Shown piece by piece: positions 1 to 6,355 of a DNA stretch of 34,339 nt (position 1 is its first letter; every line of letters begins with the position of its first letter). The DNA comes from JAUSKF01 sp964545345 (GTDB taxonomy: Bacteria > Patescibacteriota > Minisyncoccia > UBA6257 > WO2-44-18). The DNA is taken from NCBI GenBank assembly GCA_964545345.1, contig CAZJFE010000007.1, positions 1 to 34,339 on the forward strand, given 5' to 3'. The position numbers and the translations under genes are program-made. The notes under the pieces were generated by a model. The model was not told the DNA's origin and searched no databases. It saw only the letters and a program-made list of their open reading frames with translations.

Positions 1-130
1 TCAAGCCGGCTAACGCGAAAGTTTCCGGCGCGCGTCATCGCCCCGCCCAGCTATTCAGTTTTTCTAAAGGGGGGATGGTGGAGTTGAAGAGATTTTTTTG
101 ATGTGCGCAGCGCAGGATTACCACGCGAGC

Positions 131-160
131 TTGACTTTTAGGGACGAATCATGCTATAAT
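131..160 (+). promoter_or_regulatory. Promoter of the 208-936 gene
   Basis: A -35 box TTGACT (131-136) and a perfect -10 box TATAAT (155-160) are separated by 18 nt. Transcription should start near 167. The leader then carries the 17-mer TAAACAACTTAATTAAC (172-188), also present before the gene at 11662, and a strong ribosome binding site AAGGAGG (196-202). Confidence 0.8.
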
Positions 161-207
161 TCCCTTGTTCTTAAACAACTTAATTAACCCAACTTAAGGA
201 GGTAGTC

Positions 208-936
208 ATGAGCGGGAAAAAGCAATCCGAAGAAGATTGCGAAAAGAGCGGTGATCTGACCAAGGTTTGCAAGGCGGCCAAAGAAGAAGTAGACAAACTT
301 GAAGAGCTGGAAGGCCAGCTCGCAGAAGCGAAGCAGGCGCACAAGAATGATTTGGAAGTGCTTCGTTCCGAAGTCGGCGAAAAGATCACTGGACTTCAGC
401 AGTTCTGTGACCGGATTGACAAAGCAATCGCCAAGGTCGGTGAGGTCAAGCTGGTCCGTCGTTCTTCCGCTTTCCCCATCTGGAAAACTCTGAAACTGGG
501 AACTCATCCCAGCGCGGAAGCTCTCCGTAAGGCCATTGTGGCCAAGAAGAACAAGATCTCCGACTGGGGCAACGACATCTTGAAAAGGATTTCGGTTAGC
601 CCCAAGGAGACCGAGATTGATCTGGTCAAGCTCACGGTTGCCCAGCTGGGATTGACCAGCGGCGGCACCCGAGAGCAGATTTACGCCAAAGCCAAAGAGC
701 CTGGTTTGGAGACTTGCCCTGCCGAAGTCGGCCCCCAGCTCCGCCTCCAATACCAGGATCAGCCCTACGGGGAATGGATTCTGGTTGGAATGGAGCCGAT
801 AGCTGGCTCGGACGGCCTCCCGCGCGTGTTCGGCGTGGGGCTTAGCAGCGGTGTGCGCTGGCTCAACGCGTACGACGGTTACGCTGACGACTTCTGGTTT
901 CCCGAGGACGTCTGGGTGTTCGGTCGTCGCAAGTAG
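208..936 (+). CDS. Uncharacterised Patescibacteria-type protein, coiled-coil N-terminus and aromatic C-terminal domain
   Basis: A 242-aa protein of unknown function. The start is fixed by AAGGAGG six nt upstream of the ATG. Residues 1-75 are rich in Lys and Glu and look coiled-coil. Residues 90-175 look like a compact helical domain. Residues 176-242 contain GPQLRLQY, GEWILVGMEPI and a Trp-rich end, with WL, FWFPED and WVFGRRK. I recall this whole arrangement as a recurrent, uncharacterised family in Patescibacteria genomes, with the C-terminal tail varying between copies; that is memory, not a search. There is no signal peptide or membrane segment, so it is probably cytoplasmic. It is a single-gene unit with its own strong promoter and terminator, which suggests high expression. 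Confidence 0.85.
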   Translation: MSGKKQSEEDCEKSGDLTKVCKAAKEEVDKLEELEGQLAEAKQAHKNDLEVLRSEVGEKITGLQQFCDRIDKAIAKVGEVKLVRRSSAFPIWKTLKLGTHPSAEALRKAIVAKKNKISDWGNDILKRISVSPKETEIDLVKLTVAQLGLTSGGTREQIYAKAKEPGLETCPAEVGPQLRLQYQDQPYGEWILVGMEPIAGSDGLPRVFGVGLSSGVRWLNAYDGYADDFWFPEDVWVFGRRK

Positions 937-980
937 CTCTTAGTACTTAGATCCTTTGACCTAGCCCTTTGATCCTTTGT

Positions 981-1016
981 CCCCGCGCTTTCGAGCGCGG
1001 GGGTTTTTGTTTTTTA
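981..1016 (+). terminator. Intrinsic terminator after the 208-936 gene
   Basis: CCCCGCGCT (981-989) pairs with AGCGCGGGG (994-1002) across a TTCG-type tetraloop, followed by a run of T bases interrupted by one G. This is a textbook rho-independent terminator. Confidence 0.9.
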
Positions 1017-1023
1017 TTGTCTT

Positions 1024-1045
1024 CCCAAAGCGAGCCAGCTCTTTT
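1024..1045 (+). repeat. 22-nt repeat, copy 1 (hairpin)
   Basis: This 22-mer matches positions 11354-11375 at 21 of 22 bases. Here it folds on itself: GAGC pairs with GCTC and CCCAAA with the TTTGGG that ends just beyond the repeat. Both copies lie shortly before a region with extensive secondary structure. Confidence 0.7.
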
Positions 1046-1075
1046 GGGGTGGCGGTTCTTTCTAAAGCGAAGTCG

Positions 1076-1195
1076 GATAGTTTATCCGGAACATCCCGGA
1101 GGCGGTTTGTAGTTCGTTAGTATTCGAACGACAAACCGCTGAGGGCGAAGAAAATCCGCTGCATAAGCGGATTATTCTGCTTCCGGGAAACTGTC
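1076..1195 (+). ncRNA. Putative structured RNA, three-way junction
   Basis: Nested complementary segments were found by eye. GATAGTTT (1076-1083) pairs with AAACTGTC (1188-1195, one G-U). TCCCGGA (1094-1100) pairs with TCCGGGA (1182-1188). Inside are hairpin A, 1102-1116 with 1125-1139 (15 bp, one mismatch), and hairpin B, AATCCGCT (1153-1160) with AGCGGATT (1166-1173). It matches no RNA family I recognise. It lies upstream of the promoter at 1207, so it is not in the leader of that transcript. The rest of 937-1281 holds the preceding terminator, a 22-nt repeat and the next promoter. Confidence 0.45.
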
Positions 1196-1206
1196 TGGCT
1201 GAGCAG

Positions 1207-1251
1207 TTGACTTTTGGCTTTGCCCTGCATTATAGTGTAATCAGTACACTA
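1207..1251 (+). promoter_or_regulatory. Promoter P1 of the NAD cassette with palindromic operator
   Basis: TTGACT (1207-1212) and TATAGT (1231-1236) are 18 nt apart. The palindrome TAGTGTA-N5-TACACTA (1233-1239 and 1245-1251) overlaps the -10 box and the start site. The same palindrome in the same place covers the promoter at 3358-3386. A repressor bound here would block RNA polymerase; no regulator gene was identified in the window. Confidence 0.75.
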
Positions 1252-1281
1252 ACAAGGGATTAAGTTTCCCGAGGAGACCAG

Positions 1282-2157
1282 GTGAGAATTAGAACCTTCA
1301 GCATCCTTGCTGGCAGTGAAGCTTGCAATGCTCGTTGTCCCTTCTGTATTTCCAAAATGACTCCGCCGAACGGCGTTGAATTGAAAGAGCCGGAAGTGAA
1401 CTGGCGAAATTTTGATGTGGCCTGCAAGTTGGCTCAGCGTAGCGGTGTTACCACTGCGATGTTTACCGGCAAAGGCGAACCGACACTTTTCCCCGATCAG
1501 ATCACGACGTTCCTGGAAAAAATGCAGAGGTATGAATTCCCGCTGATTGAAATCCAGACCAATGGCATTCTCCTGGCGGAGAAACCGGAGAAGTATGATC
1601 AGTATCTCCGCCGTTGGCATGAGCTGGGAATGACCACGGTTGCTATCTCGATTGTTCATTATGATCCGGAAAAGAACCGTAAAATTTACCTGCCTTATCG
1701 CGAAAAATACATTGATCTGGAGAAGCTGATTGCTAATCTCCACGCTATCGGATTTTCCGTGCGGCTGACCTGCATCGCCGCCCACGGTTTTATTGATTCC
1801 GTGGAGGAGTTGGAGAAGTTGGCCGATTTCGCCAAACGCAATAAGGTTGAACAGCTTACGTTGACTCCGGTCAGCAAGCCGGAAACCAGCGAGAGTCAGG
1901 AAGCATGGAGCTGGACGAACGCCCATCATCTGAGGCCTGACCGGTTGTCCGCTATCAAGGACTATCTGACAAAAGAGGGAAGTGTGATTTTGCGACTGGC
2001 TCACGGGGCGATTGTTTACGATCTCCACGGCCAGAATCTTTGCCTAAGTAATTGCCTGAGTGTTAATCCGGACAGCGAAGAGATGCGCAATATCATTTTC
2101 TTCCCGGACGGCCATCTGCGTTATTATTGGCAATATCCCGGCGCGATTATCCTCTAA
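1282..2157 (+). CDS. Radical SAM enzyme, first gene of the NAD-linked cassette
   Basis: A 291-aa radical SAM protein. The 4Fe-4S motif CNARCPFC gives Cys15, Cys19 and Cys22 (CX3CX2C), and FTGKGEPTLF matches the SAM-binding GGEP-type region. The length and layout are those of small MoaA- or activase-like enzymes without a classical SPASM domain, but two more cysteines (NLCLSNC) near the C-terminus could ligate an auxiliary cluster. The GTG start follows GAGGAG at 1271-1276. It is cotranscribed with the deoxyribosyltransferase-Nudix fusion from an operator-controlled promoter shared in design with pncA-pncB, so a role in NAD or nucleotide metabolism is inferred. The substrate is unknown. Confidence 0.85.
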   Translation: MRIRTFSILAGSEACNARCPFCISKMTPPNGVELKEPEVNWRNFDVACKLAQRSGVTTAMFTGKGEPTLFPDQITTFLEKMQRYEFPLIEIQTNGILLAEKPEKYDQYLRRWHELGMTTVAISIVHYDPEKNRKIYLPYREKYIDLEKLIANLHAIGFSVRLTCIAAHGFIDSVEELEKLADFAKRNKVEQLTLTPVSKPETSESQEAWSWTNAHHLRPDRLSAIKDYLTKEGSVILRLAHGAIVYDLHGQNLCLSNCLSVNPDSEEMRNIIFFPDGHLRYYWQYPGAIIL

Positions 2158-2179
2158 CCTCAACCGAAAGGAAAATCTC

Positions 2180-3340
2180 TTGGAGATAATTTACGCTCGT
2201 CAGCCATTACCTGTTAGCTATAAGAAATCTATCTTCCTGGCCGGTCCTACGCCTCGTTCTATCGGAGTGCAATCTTGGAGACCTGAGGCAATAAGATTAC
2301 TGGAGGCGGCCGGCTACGATGGAGTGGTATTTAATCCGGAAGATGAAAAGTACGATTCGCTGAACAGTTTTGAGAAGGATGAGCAGATTAATTGGGAGCA
2401 TAAATGTCTGGATCGGGCCGATTGCATTCTTTTTTGGATTCCGCGTGATCTGGCCACTATGCCGGCTTTGACCACAAACGTGGAATTCGGTCTGTATGTA
2501 AATTCCGGACGGGTGGTACTGGGGGCTCCGCCGGAAGCGCCGAAGAACTACTATCTGCAATTCGTCGGCCGAAAGGAAAAGATTCCCCAGGCGGATACTC
2601 TAGTAGGCGCGTTGTATTTAGCGCTGAAGATGATCGGAGAAGGCGCGTATCGAGAAGCAGGCGAGTGTGAAGTGCCGCTGAACATATGGCGAACGCCTTA
2701 TTTCCAGTCCTGGTATGGGAAGCTAAAGAGCGCCGGTCACCGATTGGATGGCGCGAAAGTGCAATGGGTGTGCCGGGCCGGCAAAGAGAAGGGCTTTCTT
2801 TATGCCTATGCCTTGCATATGAATATCTGGGTAGATGGCGAGAATCGCAACAAAACCAATGAAGTGGTCGTGGCTCGGCCGGATATCAGTTCTGTTCTGC
2901 TCTATCGGCGCGCGGACGATTATCTGGATTCCCGGTTGGTGTTGGTGAGGGAGTTCCGCAGTCCGGCTTGTAACGATGGAGGATTTGTCTGGGAATTGCC
3001 CGGTGGCTCTTCCAAGGATCAGATTGACTGGCTGACTACGGCCGTCAATGAGGTGCATGAAGAGACGGGTCTGAAGCTGGATCGGCAACGCTTTGAAAAG
3101 GTTGAGACGCGGCAGTTGATCGGACCGTTTTCTTCCCATAGAGCCAATTTGTTCGCAGTTGAGCTCACGGAAGCAGAAATGGCTGATATGGATGCCCGCC
3201 GTGGGATTGTTTACGGCGATAAGACAGAATATGGCGGAGAGATGACTTATGTTGAGGTCTGGCGTCTCCGTGATGTGCTCAGCGGTTCACTAGTTGATTG
3301 GAGTCAGGTAGGAATGATTTTGTCGGTACTCGCCCCCTAA
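2180..3340 (+). CDS. Nucleoside 2-deoxyribosyltransferase-like domain fused to a Nudix hydrolase domain
   Basis: A 386-aa fusion. Residues 15-150 fit the nucleoside 2-deoxyribosyltransferase-like fold, with FLAGPTPR (19-26), FNPE (51-54), NWEHKCLDRAD (71-81), FWIPR (85-89) and NVEFG (100-104). Such domains cleave or transfer N-glycosidic bonds of nucleosides or nucleotides. Residues 225-386 are a Nudix domain with the core NEVHEETGL (290-298); the first Arg of the REUxEExGU motif is Asn, and the upstream Glu appears absent, so activity may be altered. Start choice: an in-frame ATG at 2060 lies inside the upstream gene, while TTG at 2180 has GAAAGG at a good distance and begins just before the first conserved strand. 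The stop codon sits inside the terminator hairpin. The family pairing next to pncA-pncB suggests salvage or clearance of an NAD-derived metabolite. Confidence 0.8.
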   Translation: MEIIYARQPLPVSYKKSIFLAGPTPRSIGVQSWRPEAIRLLEAAGYDGVVFNPEDEKYDSLNSFEKDEQINWEHKCLDRADCILFWIPRDLATMPALTTNVEFGLYVNSGRVVLGAPPEAPKNYYLQFVGRKEKIPQADTLVGALYLALKMIGEGAYREAGECEVPLNIWRTPYFQSWYGKLKSAGHRLDGAKVQWVCRAGKEKGFLYAYALHMNIWVDGENRNKTNEVVVARPDISSVLLYRRADDYLDSRLVLVREFRSPACNDGGFVWELPGGSSKDQIDWLTTAVNEVHEETGLKLDRQRFEKVETRQLIGPFSSHRANLFAVELTEAEMADMDARRGIVYGDKTEYGGEMTYVEVWRLRDVLSGSLVDWSQVGMILSVLAP

Positions 3341-3355
3341 GGAGGGGGCCTTTTT
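3332..3355 (+). terminator. Intrinsic terminator between the two NAD units
   Basis: GCCCCCT (3332-3338) pairs with AGGGGGC (3343-3349), followed by CTTTTTA. The stop codon of the fusion gene (3338-3340) is part of the hairpin. It separates P1 transcription from the next promoter. Confidence 0.85.
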
Positions 3356-3357
3356 AC

Positions 3358-3401
3358 TTGCATTTATTTCGGCTATTTGCTATAGTGTATGCGGTACACT
3401 A
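3358..3401 (+). promoter_or_regulatory. Promoter P2 of pncA-pncB with the same operator
   Basis: TTGCAT (3358-3363) and TATAGT (3381-3386) are 17 nt apart. TAGTGTA (3383-3389) and TACACTA (3395-3401) form a 7-5-7 palindrome, identical in both arms and spacing to the one at 1233-1251, with unrelated spacer bases. Both copies continue with ACA. Confidence 0.75.
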
Positions 3402-3423
3402 ACATACTAGAAAGCGAGGCGTT

Positions 3424-4011
3424 ATGAGAAAAGCGTTGATTGTCGTGGATGTGCAGAATGATTTTTGCCCCGGTGGGGCGTTGGCTGTGAAAGACGGCGA
3501 TCAGGTGGTCGCGCCTTTGAATAAGATGATTGAGCATGCTGATCGGAACGGATGGCTGATTATCCTTTCACGCGATTGGCATCCGGGAAAAACCAGTCAC
3601 TTTGATAAGTGGCCCGTTCATTGCGTGCGTGATACTCCCGGAGCCGAGTTTCATAAGGATTTAAAGCATGTTCCCGGTTCAGTGGTGATTTCTAAAGGAA
3701 CGAATGACGGCGAAGATGCCTACTCCGCCTTTGAAGGCAGGAGCGAGTACGGAAACACGTTGGAGCAGATTCTGGAAATGAATAATGTAACCAGGGTGTT
3801 CGTCGGTGGCCTAGCAACCGATTATTGCGTCAAGGAAACCGTGCTGGATGCCCTTTGCGTGAAAGGCGTCGCAGCTGTATACGTTCTTGTGGATGCTTGT
3901 CGGGCAGTCAATTTGAAGCCCGATGACGAAGAAAATGCCCTTGGTGAAATGATGATTTATTGTGCCGAAGAATGGACTACCGAGGAGGTGATCAATGAAA
4001 TGGATAATTAA
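3424..4011 (+). CDS. pncA: Nicotinamidase
   Basis: A 195-aa isochorismatase-fold amidohydrolase that converts nicotinamide to nicotinate and ammonia, the first step of the amidated NAD salvage route. The catalytic triad is visible: Asp9 in VVDVQNDF, Lys91 in ISKGT and Cys135 in GGLATDYCV. Metal ligands Asp51, His53 and His59 lie in SRDWHPGKTSHF. Length and motifs match bacterial PncA. The start is an ATG after a purine-rich AGCGAGG. The 3' end overlaps pncB by 17 nt, which fits translational coupling of consecutive enzymes. It is controlled by P2 and its operator. Confidence 0.96.
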   Translation: MRKALIVVDVQNDFCPGGALAVKDGDQVVAPLNKMIEHADRNGWLIILSRDWHPGKTSHFDKWPVHCVRDTPGAEFHKDLKHVPGSVVISKGTNDGEDAYSAFEGRSEYGNTLEQILEMNNVTRVFVGGLATDYCVKETVLDALCVKGVAAVYVLVDACRAVNLKPDDEENALGEMMIYCAEEWTTEEVINEMDN

Positions 4012-5233
4012 TTCCCTGCTGGATACGGATTTCTACAAATTCACGATGGGTCAACTGGTCTTCTTGAAGCACAAAGACGTTCCCGTGAAATATGCTTTCA
4101 AGAATCGCACCAAGGGAGTGCGGCTGGGATTGGTGGTTAACGAAAAAGATTTGCGGGCGGAACTGGATCACGTTCGGGCGTTGAGTTTCAAAAATAGCGA
4201 ACTGCGTTATTTGCGGGGAGCGATTGACGATCACAACGAACGAATGTTTTGCGAAGAGTATCTTCAGTTCCTAGCCGATCTACGCTTGCCGCCCTACAAA
4301 CTTTCCATGGACGCGAATGAATTCGTTCTGGAGTTTGAAGGAAAGTGGAGTGAGGCGATTTATTGGGAGACTTTCGCGCTCTCTATCGTCAACGAACTTT
4401 ACTACCGGAAGCAGATGTCGGAACTTTCCGAGTTTGAAAAGGAAGTGGTGGAAGCTGAAGGACGTTTGCGTTTGGCTAAGAAAATCAAAGCTTTGCGCGA
4501 GCGTCCGGCGATCAAGTTTACTGATTTCGGAACCCGTCGGCGTTTCAGTCGGGAGTGGCAGGATTACGTGGTGAAGATGATGTCTAAAGAATTTCCTCCG
4601 TTGGACTTCCGCGGCACTTCCAATGTTTTGCTGGCGATGAAGTATGATCTGATGCCGATGGGCACTTCCGCTCACGAGATGTTCATGGTGATGGCGGGCA
4701 TCTGCCACGGTAGTGATCATATGATCCGCGCTTCGCATAATTACGTTTTGGAAGAGTGGTGGGATTTGTACCGCAGAGATCTTTCCATCGCGCTCACCGA
4801 TACCTACGGCACAGATTTTTTCTTCGCCGATTTTAGGAAAGATCAGGCGCAGAAGTGGAAGGGCTTCCGTCATGATTCCGGAGATCCGATCGCGTTTGGC
4901 GAGAAGGTGTTGGCGTTCTATAAACGCCATGGCATTCCCGCTGATGACAAGATGATCGTCTTCAGCGATGGTCTGGACGTGTGGACGATGATCAAGATCT
5001 ACGATTATTTTAATGGGAAGATTAAAGTGTCTTTCGGTTGGGGTACCAACCTAACCAACGATCTCGGCTTCCCCGCGCTTTCGCTAGTGGTTAAGCCGGT
5101 GTGGGCCAATGGCCACGGACTGGTAAAGCTCAGCGACAATATTGCCAAAGCGATCGGCCTACCCGAAGACATTGAAAGTTACAAAAGAATTTTCAGTTAC
5201 GGTTCTAGTTTTTCGGAAGAGTGTGTGTACTAG
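3995..5233 (+). CDS. pncB: Nicotinate phosphoribosyltransferase
   Basis: A 412-aa enzyme that joins nicotinate to PRPP to give nicotinate mononucleotide, normally with ATP hydrolysis. Family signatures are SLLDTDFYKFTMGQ near the N-terminus, GTSAHE near residue 220 (containing the histidine position expected for the phosphorylated His), and FRHDSGDP near 291-298 in the PRPP/nucleotide site, followed by FSDGLD and FGWGTNLTND. Length is typical of PncB. GAGGAGG at 3983-3989 places the ATG at 3995 inside the end of pncA, so the two are coupled. With PncA it completes nicotinamide to NaMN; the later steps (NadD, NadE) are not in the window. The stop codon abuts a long inverted repeat. Confidence 0.95.
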   Translation: MKWIINSLLDTDFYKFTMGQLVFLKHKDVPVKYAFKNRTKGVRLGLVVNEKDLRAELDHVRALSFKNSELRYLRGAIDDHNERMFCEEYLQFLADLRLPPYKLSMDANEFVLEFEGKWSEAIYWETFALSIVNELYYRKQMSELSEFEKEVVEAEGRLRLAKKIKALRERPAIKFTDFGTRRRFSREWQDYVVKMMSKEFPPLDFRGTSNVLLAMKYDLMPMGTSAHEMFMVMAGICHGSDHMIRASHNYVLEEWWDLYRRDLSIALTDTYGTDFFFADFRKDQAQKWKGFRHDSGDPIAFGEKVLAFYKRHGIPADDKMIVFSDGLDVWTMIKIYDYFNGKIKVSFGWGTNLTNDLGFPALSLVVKPVWANGHGLVKLSDNIAKAIGLPEDIESYKRIFSYGSSFSEECVY

Positions 5234-5500
5234 CCCCCTAATTCCACATAAATCTCTGCAGCGATGCGGAGATTTTTATTTCTCACCAGGAATGACGACG
5301 TAGGCGTATACCCTACGCCAAGGAGGAATGACACCGTGAGAAATATAAAATATACAGCATCCCTCCGGGTTGTGGTTAAAATTCTTTATTTCATCGTCGG
5401 CGAAGATTGGATGTAGAATATACATCTCAATCTTCGCCCTCCTTGAACTAAAAGAATTTTACCTCACAACGCTGCGAGAGCTTATGTGGAAATAGGGGGC
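5233..5500. repeat. Long inverted-repeat element after pncB
   Basis: The outer arms 5233-5251 and 5482-5500 are complementary over 19 bp with one mismatch. GCAGCG (5258-5263) and CGCTGC (5470-5475) extend the pairing. Inside, 5369-5388 pairs with 5449-5470, with small bulges, and 5399-5415 pairs with 5421-5438 across a 5-nt loop. The left arm starts at the last base of the pncB stop codon. It could be a non-autonomous mobile element or a structured RNA; no clear target duplication is visible. The larger gene-free stretch 5234-5864 also holds terminators and two further inverted repeats, listed separately. Confidence 0.6.
5250..5283 (+). terminator. Intrinsic terminator of pncA-pncB
   Basis: AAATCTCTGC (5250-5259) pairs with GCGGAGATTT (5266-5275, one G-U) over a 6-nt loop, with further T bases. 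It lies within the 5233-5500 element and competes with its left arm for pairing. Confidence 0.7.
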
Positions 5501-5503
5501 AGT

Positions 5504-5532
5504 CCCGCGTGATAAACGCGGGTTTTTATTTT
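5504..5532 (+). terminator. Second plus-strand terminator
   Basis: CCCGCGT (5504-5510) pairs with ACGCGGG (5516-5522), followed by TTTTTATTTTTT. A transcript passing through the inverted-repeat element would end here, so the element may be an independent RNA or a long pncB 3' end. Confidence 0.85.
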
Positions 5533-5538
5533 TTAATC

Positions 5539-5575
5539 GGGGCAAAAAGAAAGGGCGACCAGGTGGGTCGCCCTA
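5539..5575 (-). terminator. Minus-strand intrinsic terminator
   Basis: AGGGCGACC and GGTCGCCCT form a 9-bp stem. Read on the minus strand, the stem is followed by TTTCTTTTTG. It would end transcripts coming from the 5865-6299 gene, giving them a 3' untranslated region of about 300 nt. Confidence 0.7.
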
Positions 5576-5622
5576 AATAGGGAGAAATGAAAGAGCTGTG
5601 TACAAACGATCGTCTGTACGTT

Positions 5623-5641
5623 ATCCGCTCAGCGAGCGGAT
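5623..5641. repeat. Perfect hairpin ATCCGCTC/GAGCGGAT
   Basis: An 8-bp perfect stem (5623-5630 with 5634-5641) with a 3-nt loop. The core ATCCGCT/AGCGGAT is the same as in hairpin B at 1153-1173. It lies in the presumed 3' untranslated region of the minus-strand gene at 5865. Confidence 0.5.
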
Positions 5642-5714
5642 CGATATTGATTTTTGGGAGAGCTAATAATTAATTTACAGGATTGGCAGGGGCGCGCAAG
5701 TAAAGTTATCCCCA

Positions 5715-5858
5715 CCCCGTCACATAAGCCACTACTGCTCTGTCCGGCCGTTTATCTAATAATCGAACATCGGTGTTCGCATAAGTAAAATTAGCCGACA
5801 GAAAACGAGCTATTACTAGACAGAGACTGGGAAACGGAAGTAGCGGTTATGTGCGGGG
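5715..5858. repeat. Imperfect long inverted repeat with inner hairpin
   Basis: CCCCG-T-CACATAA (5715-5727) matches the reverse complement of TTATGTG-CGGGG (5847-5858), with CTACT (5732-5736) opposite AGTAG (5839-5843). CTCTGTC near 5740 can pair with GACAGAG near 5819. CGAACA-TCGG-TGTTCG near 5764 forms an inner 6-bp hairpin. The CACATAA block resembles the arms of the 5233-5500 element. It is probably part of the minus-strand 3' untranslated region; function unknown. Confidence 0.5.
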
Positions 5859-5864
5859 CCCAGA

Positions 5865-6299
5865 TCAAACTTTGTTGTTCATTTTCAGGGAATTTTCCAA
5901 TCGCTCCTCCTGCCCGTCGTAGTATTGCCAAGACTCTATTTCCTTTACTAGGAAGGACAGAAGTGACCCCGGACCATGGCGATTACGGCCGCCGCCATCT
6001 TGCGGAACGCCGATGACTTCGTCTTCTGTTAATTCAAAAATCTCGCAGGTTGAACGCTCCGGGTATTTTTTCATTACGCTAACGAAGTCCGGCGATGCCA
6101 GGGTTAGCGCCTGGACCGCCTCTTCTTTGGTGTAATGGAATACCCAGCATTCTCGTTCCTTCACCAGTTGTATTCTTGGGTAGCCGGTTCTAAGGACGGG
6201 GTAGCGGACGTGAAATACGAATCTTTTCAATTGCGGATTTTTTTCTGATTCCGGAGTCTTCGCCGCGGATTCCACATTCTTCTCCATTAGACAGGTCAA
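5865..6299 (-). CDS. Hypothetical protein, 144 aa
   Basis: I do not recognise this protein. The start is a TTG at 6299 with GAGGAGG five nt upstream; the first ATG, four codons later, would be 17 nt from that site, so TTG is favoured. The N-terminal 25 residues are charged and look disordered. A soluble mixed domain follows (residues 26-110), with RFVFHVRYP and ECWVFHYTKEEAVQAL. Then come a Gly-rich linker (QDGGGRNRHGPG) and a charged tail. There is no signal peptide or membrane helix. It has its own promoter inside the end of tsaD, a long 3' untranslated region, and a TGA stop, which shows that TGA is not reassigned. Confidence 0.75.
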   Translation of the reverse strand: MTCLMEKNVESAAKTPESEKNPQLKRFVFHVRYPVLRTGYPRIQLVKERECWVFHYTKEEAVQALTLASPDFVSVMKKYPERSTCEIFELTEDEVIGVPQDGGGRNRHGPGSLLSFLVKEIESWQYYDGQEERLENSLKMNNKV

Positions 6300-6326
6300 G
6301 CCAACCTCCTCAAAGTGCCGAGGAAT

Positions 6327-6355
6327 ATATTAACAATTTTTTCATCAAGTTACAA
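6327..6355 (-). promoter_or_regulatory. Promoter of the 5865-6299 gene
   Basis: On the minus strand TTGTAA (6350-6355) and TAATAT (6327-6332) are separated by 17 nt. The -35 box overlaps the stop codon of tsaD, so the downstream gene can be expressed independently of tsaD. Confidence 0.65.

Noticed and set aside
1..113. Open frames running in from the window start (ending near 87 and 113)
   Set aside because: They are short, show no recognisable protein motif, and cannot be judged without upstream sequence.
2060..2179. Upstream ATG at 2060 as the start of the deoxyribosyltransferase-Nudix fusion
   Set aside because: It lies inside the radical SAM gene, adds 40 residues unlike the family, and has a poorer ribosome site than TTG at 2180.
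5336..5416. 26-codon open frame starting GTG after AAGGAGG inside the inverted-repeat element
   Set aside because: It lies across the stems of the foldback, has no homologue I recognise, and its spacing is only fair; the evidence is too weak for a gene.
5369..5470. 6S RNA
   Set aside because: The long hairpin has no clear central open-promoter-like bubble and no diagnostic conserved bases that I can see.
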